The position numbers and the translations under genes are program-made. The notes under the pieces are model-generated. The model made no database searches, had not been told where the DNA came from, and was given only the letters and a program-made list of their open reading frames with translations. From NCBI GenBank assembly GCA_024345305.1, contig BRON01000011.1, positions 682,001 to 746,000 on the forward strand: 64,000 nt of DNA, in the 5' to 3' direction. Positions 33,969 through 44,570 of this stretch are shown in pieces (position 1 is the first letter of the stretch; every line of letters starts with the position of its first letter). This stretch comes from Mrakia gelida. Taxonomy: Eukaryota > Basidiomycota > Tremellomycetes > Cystofilobasidiales > Mrakiaceae.

Positions 33969-36900
33969 CTACTCCTCCCCCCCAGCAACGCACAACAGCG
34001 TCACCAAAACCACCAACACCGCTCCCGCCGCCAAATGACACCCTCTCCTCACCCCACTCGTGAGAGGGCTCACGATGGGTTCAAAGAACCAAACGAGCAA
34101 CCTCCTCGGCCAGGTGAAAGGAGAGAAGAGGTAGCGAAGGAGGGCGAGGACGGCTCGGAAGAACCGAGATCCGAACTCGACTCCTGTCTTGAGCAGAAAG
34201 CCTATAGAGGAAAGGAGGAACGCGGAGATGGTTCCCATGATGGCTTCGGAGCGAGGAGTGTGGATCGAGACGGGGGTGAAGGATTGAGGTTCGAGGAGTT
34301 GGCGCTGTTGGTGGGGTGAAAGGTGAAACGAAGCGAAGGAAGGAAGGGAAAGGAGAGTCAGCGCGGAACGACGCGACGAGCGAAACAAAGACGTGAACGA
34401 GAACTGACCTTCGCCTCCCTCTCCGCAATCAAATCCATCACCGGATCCTTCACCTTCGCGTACCTCACCATCGCCTCCGCTCTTCCCTGAGCGAGGACCC
34501 AGATCCTCTCTCCCAGACCATCCCACCCATCTCGAACGACGTCCAACCTCTCCTCCAACTCCTCAATCGACAACTCCTTCTCCTCCCCCTCCCCCTCCCT
34601 CTCCCTCGATCTCGCCTTCGCCTTCGCCTGATGATCCGCCAGGTTCGCCAGCGACTGTACACTCGCTTGAGAGACGGAGGATCGACGACGTTGGCGGAGG
34701 CTCGAAGCAGCAGCGGCGAGGGAGTTGGCTCGAGAGCGGAGGGGGTTTCGAGACGACGAGGGAGAGTCGTCCGTTTCGTCTGCTCCTCCGTTGGTGGATC
34801 GAAGAGGGAAGAGCGTATCCTCCGATTCGGGTTCGGTTGCGACGGTGGTGGGAGGAGGAAGGTCTTCGAACTGGAGGATCTGAGGAGGGACGGGACTGTT
34901 GTCGAGTTGGATTCCGAATCGATCGTAGGTGACTTGGATGTAGGAGTTGAGTTGATCGTGGAGGGAGAGGAAGGATTGTTTGGATTCGAAGAGGTTGGAG
35001 TCGAAGATGTTTAAGGAAGGGCGGATGGTGGAGAGGAATCTAGGACGCACGAACGAAACAAAACGAGGGACGCGTCAGTTTTGTTCTCTTCTTCGTTTCT
35101 CGTTCCCACACCTTCCCAAATCGACGAGGGAGGAAAGGAAGGGAGGATTGTTTTTTTGCACTCACTCAGCCTTCCCCCTACACTCCTCCTTCTCCACCTC
35201 CACCTCAACCCTACTCCTCACCCTATCCAACTCCCAATCCTTCCTCCGATCAAACGTGATCGCCGCATCCGTATCACTCGAGTACCCCATCTCCTCCCCT
35301 CCCCCTCCAGCACCAAACTCCCTCTCAAGATACTCAATCTGTTCCGACTCCTCCCCCTTCGTCATCATCCCTTCCATCAGATCCCCACCCATCAGCATCC
35401 GCCTCGAAAACGCTGAATTCGAGTTCGAGGAAAACGGCGCTCGAGCAAACTTCTTAACAAAGCCCTTCGTTCGACCGGATCCACCTATCCTCCAGCCAGC
35501 AAAATCGCGTTCACCGCCCCCAAGAGCAGAGGAGGGGCGTTGTTGTTGTTGGTTTTGTTGGTCTTCGGCGTCGGAGCCTTGAGGGGAGACGTCTCGGGAG
35601 TTGGTGAAGATTCCGGTGACGCGACCTTTGATGGATTGAGGGTGGAGTTTACCCATGTGGGGATGGTTGGGGTGAGGATTGTTGTTATTGTGATTGCTGT
35701 GGAATCCATCGACGGAGACGGATCGTTTCGACAAGGAACCCTGGGTGGATCTCGCTCCTGGGACGTCGCGTTCGCTGAGATGTTCCTCGCGGTACTCGTC
35801 TTCCGACCGCGAGTCGAGTCCGTCTTCCAGACGTTTCAGTTTCGCTGTTGCTCGAGATTTGTAAGGGCCTTTGGGGACGAGGACCATTCGGGGATGCTGG
35901 TCGAGGAGGGTTCGAGGTTGATCGGATTGACGACGCGCGTGGGTGGGTCGAATTGAGGAGGAGGCGGAGGGAGGGCTGAGACCGTTTGGGTTGGGAGTGT
36001 TGGGAGTTGAGGATCGACCGCCGGAGAGGGATTGAGTTTGGGAGAGGGTGAGGTGTCGAGAGGAGGAGGAGGAGGGAGGCATTCCGGAGAGGGATTGATG
36101 GTGGTTGTGACGAGGAGTCGAGTTGAAAGGAGAGTTTGGCGAGCCTTCGGGGAGGGATCCTCGTCGATCGTTGAGGTTGACGACTGCTGGTGTCATAGCG
36201 AGAGTTGGAGTTAAGGCGAGAGGGGAGGAGACGGTGTGCTCTCCGAGCTGAGGTCGCTGGAGTTGGTTGGGCGAGGTGATGAGGGAGGAGAGAGGTGTTC
36301 GACTCGGACCTTTGCGGGTGTAGGAGTGGGATCGAGCGACCGAGGGAGGACGAGGAGGGGAGAGTCCCGAGTTGGGAAAGTGATGAAGTTGCTGTTGAGC
36401 GGTGGAGAGAGGGGAGGAAGGACGAGGGTAGTGGACTGGGAGAGGGGAGAGACTTCGTCGAGACGGAGGAGACGCGAGGAGAGGTTCCTTGTCCGATCTC
36501 GGCGAGCCGTAGGTACTGCTCGAGGCCTGTATACTCCTCGCCTGACCGTCGAGGACCTCCTGAACCGAAGGGAGACCGCTTCCGACTCGACTGAGAGGGT
36601 TGTACTCCTCCATCGACCTCCTCCCTCCTCCTCCGATGTCGAGCATCTCGTCGACCTTCCCTCCTGACGACTCGAAGAGAGCGATGTCCGAGGAATTGAC
36701 GGCCCAAGGGAAGACCTTCTCCTTCTTGAGCGACGTTGGGTGGTAAGGATGCATTCCGTTCGAAGACCGACTCGTCCGACGCGTCGACGAGTTGGCTTCT
36801 CCTCCGAACTTGTAGCTCCGAAGGTTCCCTCCGACCGATCCATCCTCGAACGACGACGTGCTCATGCTGGGTCCAGCGACGGACGAGCGAGGAAGGAACC

Positions 36901-39452
36901 CGTTCGACGCGTTCCTCGAGAGAGGATGGTTTCCGTTTCCGATCGAGAGCGGTGTTCCTCGAGGACTTCCGAACGACTCTGTACTTCTCCAACCGTCTCC
37001 TCCGTCCGTCATGGATCGCGACAACCGACTCTGCTCCCATGTTCGACGACGACGTTGAGCCTCGAGGGTCTTCTCCTTCCATCGCGCGACGTTGAGGATG
37101 GAGAGAGGTGGTTCGCCTGCCTCTAGACGGGCAAGGAGGGGGAGGTAACGGTCTTCCATGGCAGTCCGGTAGATTTGGGCATTGGCGATAGCGGTGGGAT
37201 GAGAGATGAGGGTGGATTCGAACCGCAAGACCTTGGCTGAGAAGAAGAAAAAAAGAGGCGACGGATGTCGAACGACTCGTCAGTCGCGTTTCCGTGGAGA
37301 AGACGACGTAAGAGACGAGACGAAGCGTGGATAGACTTACCATCGAACTCAGCTTTCATCCTCTGCAACTTTTCCTCAGCCGTCAACACCGACTCGGGCA
37401 CCTTCTCCGTCGACGGTCTCCCCGATCCAAACGTGAACGCCTTCTTCAGCTTCTCAGCTCCTCCACCACCCTCCTTTCCACCCTTCCCTCCTCCCAGACT
37501 CGAAGCTACCGCTGTCGATGCTCCCTTCAGCATGCTGGCTCCTCCCAACGTCAAACTACTGTTCGTCCTCGTCCTCCCGCTCGCATGTCCGACCGGCGAT
37601 TTCAGCGAGCCCTCTGTGCTCTGGCGACGGAAGATAGGGAAGCCTGTCTGCGTCGGGGTCGGGGTCGGAGGGCGGTCGATCTTCGAAAGGGAGGAGCCGG
37701 AGGCTGTACGAGGAGGTTTGGAAGGAGTGGATTGCTGAGAGGAGGTGGTGGGTGGGAGGGAGGGTGAGGAGGGAGGTTGATTCGGTGCTGCTGTCGAGAT
37801 GCTTCGAAGAGCTGATCGAAGCTCTATTTTGTCGAGGAAAGCTTCGAGACCTGGGTGGTCGAGTCGAAGATGGTGAAGAAGAAAGAAGCGAGATCAGTCA
37901 TCTATTTCGAGAGGAGGAATGGGGAAAGAAACGACGCGTCGAACTCACGGGCTTCGCTCTTGTCACTCGACCCAGCTCCAAACCCTAGCATATTCCCTAC
38001 TCCACCTGCTCCTACTCCACCTGGTAGACTCGGTGCTGCTCCAAAACCGAAGTCGTTCCTCCCCACCTGCTCCTGCTTCATCTCGAGGTACCTCCGCTCT
38101 CGCTCCCTCTCCTTCTTCTCAGCAGCCTTCCTCTCCTTCTTCTCCCTCTCCTTCTCCTTCTCCCTGGCGTCCTCCCTCTCCCTTTCCTTGCCCTTCCGAC
38201 TGCTGATACTGCTCTCCCTGACCATCTGGTACCCCGAGGACGAAGAGGAGTTGCGACGCAGCCTGCTGGTCGACGAGGAAGCGACGCTGTGGTGCGAGAC
38301 GGATCGACTAGGCGGACGACCGTGGATGCCGTGTCCTGAAGCTGAACGAGAGGGCGAGAGGAGGCTTTGATGGGTGGAGGGAGGAGAAGCGGAAGGATCG
38401 TCGTAGTCGTCGGCGTCGTTGATGGGGGAGAGGAGGTTGTGGTGTTGTTGAGACGAGGAACGTGAAGGGGAGGACGTCCGATTAGGTTCGTGCTGATTCC
38501 GGAGAGGGGAGGAGGAGGAGGAAGATCGTGCAGAGTGTAGAGGCTGGGATTCGTCGGTGTGGAGTAAGATCTCTGGAGAGGGGTGAAGGAAGGTTCCTGA
38601 CGAGGAAGGGGAGAGGAGAAGATGGGTTTGGAGGGGAGGAGGTCTCGAGCGACGACGAGGTCGAGTGTGCGTCGAGTTGTCGGCGGTGCGATGACCGGAT
38701 GGAGGATGGGTGTCGTGCTGTCGACGATGGGAGGAGGAAGTCGTTCTCATGGGGGAGGAGTCTGTGGATTGGGGTTGGAAGAAAGGAGAGTCGTCGGAAG
38801 GTTCTTGGGTTGAGGAGGAGGAGGGGAGAGGCGGAGGGGGGAGGGGAGGGGAGAGAGGATGAGCTGAAGCGCTTCCCCCAAAGGTGACGGCTCGCTTCCT
38901 CCCTCCTACAGAGGTTCCGTTCGGTTTCAAAGAGCTTCGTCTATCGTCTTCGAGACTCTCGCTGCTCTCTGCCACCCCTCCTGTGAGATTGACCTCCTTT
39001 GTTGAGGGATTGGAGTCGTCGACGGATGTCACCGTCGAAGTCTTCCTTTTGCGACTCGTCCCTCCCCCTCCCCCTCCGATCTCTGAGCGAGACCTCTTGA
39101 CTGTCTGAGAGCCGTCTCCTGGAGTATCCGAGGATGAGTCTGTCTGATCTGTAGGAGGTTGGTGTGAGGAGGAAGAGGAGGACGCATGTGATGAGGGTTC
39201 TCCTCTGGCTCCTCCCTTCTCGTCCTCCTCCTGTTTGTGCTGAGGTTCGACGACCGACGGAGGTTGAAGAGGACGAGGAAGAGACCGAGAGGAACCGTCG
39301 AAGTCGGGGATTGGGATTCGTTCCGATGTAGATCTTCGAGGATATTGACCGAACTGGAGGGTCGAAGGGAAGGAGGGAGTGCGAGAGACGGAGAGGGGAG
39401 GTATCGACGACGAGGGAGGAGGGAAGGGGGAGGAAGAAGGAGGCGAGCTCAT
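33969..39452 (-). CDS. 1,683-residue low-complexity protein with C-terminal membrane region
   Basis: Not recognised. Five exons join in phase on the minus strand: 39452-37949, 37850-37341, 37236-35166, 35039-34409 and 34304-33969. The ATG at 39450-39452 gives MSSPPSSSPF. Exon 1 is disordered with a charged helical end (KEKEREKKERKAAEKKERER). Exons 2-3 contain conserved-looking blocks: ARLEAFLDKIELRSALRSI, AEEKLQRMKAEFDAKVLRF and NAQIYRTAMEDRYLPLLARL (helical). A long Ser-rich linker follows, then RRKDWELDRVRSRVEVE. Exon 4 has FLSTIRPSLNIF, LHDQLNSYIQVTYDRFGI and an acidic coiled coil. Exon 5 has three or four hydrophobic segments (ISAFLLSSIGFLLKTG, AVLALLRYLFSPFTW, LLVWFFEPIVSP, GAVLVVLVTLLCVAGG). 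A membrane-tethered scaffold or lipid-contact protein is an inference only. Confidence 0.7.
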
Positions 39453-39730
39453 TCCGGCCACAACGACGATCGATTCCGCTTCTTTTAGGTTGATGGTGTT
39501 CCAGGGAAGACCCTCCTCGGCGAGACCTTGCCTTCAGTCAAGAGGGGAGGAGGAAGAGAAGAAGAGGAAAAGGAGGAGGAGTTGGTTGAGGTCAACTCGA
39601 ACAGAGTCCGCGATTTCGCCTGGAGCTCGAGCTCGTTTCGTCGAGTCTTTTTTCGGCTCTCTTGTAGCCCTCAACGTCCGTCAACGAGGAAAACCTTCTT
39701 CTCCAATCCCTCCCATCCATCTTCTCTAGG
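39453..39730. promoter_or_regulatory. divergent promoter (278 bp)
   Basis: The whole interval between the start codons of the large minus-strand protein and the plus-strand mitochondrial-type protein. It must serve both. It is GA-rich in its first half and CT-rich before the plus-strand ATG. No specific factor site was identified. Confidence 0.55.
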
Positions 39731-41481
39731 ATGCTGAGTCCTTGTTTGAGGATGATTCCTCCTCGGATCGGGTCTCTCCCCACTTCTTTGCAGCACCTCC
39801 TTCGTGAGCTCGACCTCTCCTCCCTTCCCTCCCTTCTTTCTCTCGTTCCTCCCGATCTTCACCTTCAAGCTCAAGCTGAACCCATGCTCTTCGTATCTTC
39901 TCTTTGCCAGTCCCCTCTATCCCGTATAGATCTCTTCACTCTTCGCCCTCTCGATCCAACTCTGTGATGAAGGATCTCCTCAGGGAAGCCTCCAACGAGC
40001 AAGAGCTCAGACAAGCCGTAGAGGTCGTAGGGGAATGGATGCTCCAAGGCAAATCAAAGGAGAGATGGGATCAGGCTCCAGAGTTACTCGACATCGTGGT
40101 AGGTAAGTCCATCGAATCTGTTTCCGTCAGGAGTCTACAGAGGAAGCGAGGGGAGGAGAAACGAATCGAAACCGTCGAGCTCACCTCTTTTTCCCTCCCT
40201 CCCTTCCCTCTCTCTCTACTCTTCTCGTCCTAAGATCGGGCCCCTTCCCTCAACGCAACCAACTTCGCGCTCGACATCTTCACAGATCTCACAACCTACA
40301 ACTTCCCTACCGTCCCACCCCCACGGAGTCAATACAGGAAACTCGTTCGAGCAGTCGTTCATCAACCCACCATCAACCCTCCCTCCTCCTCCTCCTCCTC
40401 GTCTTCACCCTTCCTCCCCACCTCCACCACCACCACATCAACCTCATCCTCAGCAAGCACCCCGCTCCTCTTCAACTCCCCCACCCCCTCCTACCTCAAC
40501 CTTCCCTCCCCCGTCCCTCGCTCGAACCTCAACCTCCTCCGCCACCTCTACCCCCGTCTCTTCGAACCAGACCCTTACCGAAACCTCCTCCTCCTCCAAG
40601 GCTACGCCTCCCTCGGAAAACCCGAAGGTTCCTCCTGGAAGTTCTTCCTCGAAAACCTCGTCCAGAAACACCAATCCACCTGGACCCGAATCGAGAACTA
40701 CATCCCCCCTTCCTCCTCCCTCGACCTCTCGCGTTCGCGACAGGAGGAGAACGCCTTCCGAGCTTCACGAGCAGGAGGACCGAACGCCCATCTCCGTGCA
40801 GTTGAGGAAGGGGAGGTCGGGCTAGCAGCCGTCATGCACTTCAACCGGGAAGAAGCTCAGGATATGATTCGAGCGGTGGATTCGTTGAGGGGGGTGTACG
40901 AGGGGAACCCTTCTTTCCTTGAAGCCTGGGAGGGAGGACCGGACCGGATTGGTGGAGGACTGGATTTTGGGAGAGCGGGAGTACAGTTCCATAGGGAGAG
41001 GATTTACCAACTCCTTCGGAGGAACATCGTTCAGAACACCAAGACGATTCGGTCGACTCCTCCTCCCTCCTCCTCCCTCGCGCTTGGTCCTTCGTCCTCA
41101 CCCACCCTCGCCCGCCTAGCCTCAATGCATCACCTCCCTCCCCTCACTCCTCACCTCATCAGAACTTATCTCCACCTGCCCTCGCAGGACCATCCTTCGG
41201 ACCCGCTTCTCCTCCTGTACGAGCTGCACCTCCGCGCGCTGCTCTTACCGCTCGTGGGGAGGCAGGAGTTCGAGGAGGCGGTGAAGAGGGTTGAGAGGGC
41301 TGCGAGGGTGAGGGGTTACGATTCTTGGGAGAGTAGGGTGAGGAGGGAGGGTGGGGTGGGGTGGATATCGAAGGAGGATAGGGAGAGGATGAGAGAGAGT
41401 TTGGGGAGTCAGGAGTTGAAGGTGGCTTTGGGGGAGAGGAGAGGGTGGTGGAGTTGTTTGGATGGGGCTTGGATGGATTAG
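39731..41481 (+). CDS. probable mitochondrial protein, unknown function
   Basis: Not recognised as a family. The start at 39731 rather than the internal ATG 39967 is chosen because exon 1 (MLSPCLRMIPPRIGSLPT, Arg-rich and without acidic residues) joins through a GTGAGC-CTGAAC-CCAG intron to LPSIPYRSLHSSPSRSNS, a typical mitochondrial presequence with a likely cleavage region. The mature part begins MKDLLREASNEQELRQAVE. A second intron (GTAAGT near 40102) leads to DRAPSLNATNFALDIFTDLT. The rest is helical with low-complexity Ser/Thr inserts (NLLRHLYPRLFEPDPYR, RIYQLLRRNIVQNTK, LLLLYELHLRALLLPLVG) and ends GAWMD with TAG at 41479-41481. Helical repeats suggest an RNA or complex-assembly role, unproved. 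Codon use changes sharply along the last exon. Confidence 0.7.
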
Positions 41482-41953
41482 AGGCAGATTTGGGCTAGCA
41501 TTAGGTTTATCTATCTATTTGTTTGGGGTCTGAGTTGGGGGTATGAGAGTACGGGAGAGAAGAGCGGACGGAGGCGAGAGATGCACGACGACGCGTCTCG
41601 TCCTCTGGCTTCCTTTTCTCTCTTGCTTTTCTCTTCGTCACTCTCAGTAAACCTTAACCCCTCAAGCCTCCATCCTCACCCCATCCCACCTCGACCCACC
41701 TGGCAGTCCGAACCCTCCCACTCTCCGGCGAACGGATCACCGTTTTCCAGGAACATCTCGAAAGCGACCGTCGATTGATTTCCACGATCCCAACCGCTCT
41801 TTCTTCCTTTCGTCGTCACTTCTCTCTCTCTCTCCCACCCACCCACAGCCACCTACTCCCCTACGCATTTTCTCACTCGCTCAAATCTAGACTCTTTTAC
41901 AAAGGAGCGCACTTCGACACTCCCTTCGAAACAACAAGAAGAACGAAGAGGAA
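41482..41953. other. intergenic spacer
   Basis: 472 bases between two + strand genes. CT- and CA-rich stretches (CTCTCTCTCTCTCCC near 41823) precede the next gene. GACGCGTC is at 41590-41597. No RNA gene was seen. Confidence 0.5.
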
Positions 41954-44118
41954 ATGGAGGTCGCGTCGCGTTTGCATGTGCTGCTCCTCGCTTGCTTCGC
42001 TCTGAGGCATTTGGGGTTCTCGGTTTTGTGGTTGCCGATAGGGTTGGGGGTCAAGGTACGTCCCTCGTCTTCTCGGCTTGCCTGGGTGAGGAAGAGAAGG
42101 GCGAGGAGATGAAGAGGGAGGGAGAGCGAGGGACGGGAAGAGGGGAGGGAAGAGGAAAGGTGGCTGGAGGGCGAGGAAGTACTTCGTCCTTGCTCGCTGC
42201 TTTGTGAGCTAGTCATTCTCACACCAGTCGCTTGAGGAGCGTCTGGTAGTTTGACTTTCCTGTTTCTTGCTGGCTGGCAGAAGCAGAGCGAGACTTCACA
42301 CTGCGCCGACCCTTCGAGCTTCAAGCTCACCCGCCCTCCTTCTCTTTGACTTTCGAGCTCATTCCTTCCTGACACCCACCTCCTCCTTCCTTCAAACTTT
42401 CAGGTCCTGTTCTTTGGATGTCAAGTCTCGTATGGATGGATGATGGGGGTGATGGGGTTGCTGGATGCATGCTGGGAGAGGATGAAGGTGAGTTCGGCCG
42501 TGTTGAGCTCGAGGGCTTTCCTTTCCGTCGAGGATGCCTGCGCTCGCTCGTTTGTTGGGTTCTTTCGCCATGTTCCGAGCCCTAGAGAGGATTGGAGACG
42601 TTCCGAGCTGACCTACGTTGCTTTGGTGGGGTACGAAGGTCTGGAAGACCAGGGAAACGGATAGAACGAGCTTGGGTCCTGCGAGAGGACCAGGCGAGGA
42701 GAAGGTCGTCATTGAGCTCGAGAAGATGGATTTCAGGGTGAGTCGTTCTATCCGCACTTTTATTGGTGGTAGAGGATCGTCTTCGTATGCTCATCTTTGC
42801 TCTCTTTGTCTCCCATGCAGCCCACGACCGTCGACTCCCCATCCTTCACTTCGGACCTCCTCTCCTCCTTCTACCTCGCTGCTTCGTCGAGCGCTGGGTC
42901 TCTCAACCACCCAATGTGCGACCTCCCGAGCAGCGATACCTACATGATGGATGGATCAGCCGAGTTGGATGCTTTCTGGAGAGATGAGATGAGCGTGGTT
43001 GACGTTGAGGTGAGCTCGAGCTTCCCGAGTCGTCGTCGTGTTCACGTCGTCGTACTTACTGACCCTTTCCTCGACTTCTTGCTGTCAGACCGTCAACCCA
43101 AACCTCGGCGTCAGCTTTCGATCTCACTTCGACGAGGAGTCGTTCTCGGTCGGAAGGGTCGCGTTCGAAACTCGAATGTTCGACGAGATGCAGTCGCGCT
43201 CGAACTCGTTCTTCCCTGGCCATTCTACCGGCATATCCCCTAACGTAAGTCTTCGTACACAAAAATTGCCGCTGTTCAGAACGTCAGCTGAGATCGCTTC
43301 TTCTTGCTGCTCTCCTCCTCCAGAACTCCTCCTTCCTCGATCCCGTCCCTTTCCTCCCTCCCCTCTCACGAAGCTCCTCCATCTCCTCCTGCTCCTCATG
43401 GTCTTCCGAGCCGGAGCCGACTACTCCCACCTCACCGCAACAACTTCGAGGAAATCGAAATCGGGGACGTCACCATCGTGAGCCTCTCTTGTCCCTCGCG
43501 CTCTCTCTCGTCCAGACGCGTCGTTGACTCGCCCTTCTTCTTCTCTTCGCCACAGACCTCCAACTCTACCATCACCCTCACAAGCCACTCCGTCAATTCC
43601 GTCGCTATGGATTGGGAAACCGCCCTCGCCTGGATCAACGCTGCCTGCGACGTCGAACCGTATCCCGTCCTCTCTTCCCCGCCCGTCGTCGTCGTTTCGG
43701 AGCCGGATCAAGAACCCGTCTACAAGCCAGGCTACGCATGGCACGAGGAGGATTGTGTTCCAGTGGATCAGACGAGGCTTGGGCCTCTCTCGGTCTTCGT
43801 GAGTCTTCGCTGATCTCTCGTTCCGTCGCGTCCGCCCTTCAATTCGCTGACTGCTCTTCCCTCTTCCACCAACACCAACAGAACATCACCTACGATCCTC
43901 TCGACCAGCTCTACCACTACTTCGCGGACTTGGACGTCGTAGACGAGGAGGACGAGGAGGAGGAAGAAGAAGTGGAGAGGGAGGAGAAGGTCGTCGTTCC
44001 GTCTCGGGGCACGTCGTCGTCGGCTTGGGACGCGACGGAGGACGAGGAAGGATACGATCAGTTTGGAGCGATGCCGGAGTGGATGGAGGGTGGTGAGGAT
44101 CCGTTCTCTGCGGTCTAG
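41954..44118 (+). CDS. membrane-anchored acidic protein, unknown; one exon unresolved
   Basis: Not recognised. ATG 41954 opens a hydrophobic N-terminus (RLHVLLLACFALRHLGFSV) spliced through a long first intron to VLFFGCQVSYGWMMGVMGLL, so one or two membrane segments are likely. Further exons read VWKTRETDRTSLGPARG, PTTVDSPSFTSDLLSSFY, TVNPNLGVSFRSHFDEESF and FFPGHSTGISPN. The last exons read TSNSTITLTSHSVNSVAMD, WETALAWINAACDVEPYP and NITYDPLDQLYHYFADLD. The acidic tail (EEDEEEEEEVEREE) ends PFSAV with TAG at 44116-44118. The exon around 43321-43481 conflicts: the upstream phase gives NSSFLDPVPF, while the downstream phase requires NNFEEIEIGDVTI. An additional intron within it, or a sequence error, is needed. 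Confidence 0.55.
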
Positions 44119-44570
44119 ATAAGTTCTCGAAGGGCGCGAGGGTTGGGGAGGTCGTGAGAGGCGACGAGGGGACGACGAGGGAGAAGGTCATGTTCGCGTT
44201 CTATTCATCCTTCAACACAGTGTAGATCTACCTAATACTCATCGCATGTGATCCGTCTACTTCCCTCTCCAGTTCTTCGAAGACGCTGCTCGAAGGATGA
44301 AAGAAACCGACGAGGGAGGTTCGACGCGGACGCGAGAAGGCAGAACTGCCCTCCGAGTCGCCTTGCTCTCAGTACTTTTTCGCTGAGGCGGCCGATAGTA
44401 AGCGTTCCCTTTGTGGTACTCTTTGCGATCTCGCCCGAGTTGTAGATACGGTTGCTAACCTTTCTTGACTCGACCTCCTCTCCTCGTGACTCGAAATCGC
44501 CTCATCCTTTCCTGCCTCGAGCTCACCTCGATCTCACAACCCCCACCCTCTCCCCCAACCAACCTAAACC
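44119..44570. other. intergenic spacer and synthetase promoter
   Basis: 452 bases between two + strand genes. The leader before the synthetase ATG is C-rich (CCCCCACCCTCTCCCCCAACC), as in well-expressed fungal genes. No RNA gene was seen. Confidence 0.5.

Noticed and set aside
39967..41481. Start of the mitochondrial-type gene at the internal ATG 39967
   Set aside because: Upstream exon 39731 joins in frame through a good intron and supplies a mitochondrial presequence, so the upstream start is preferred.
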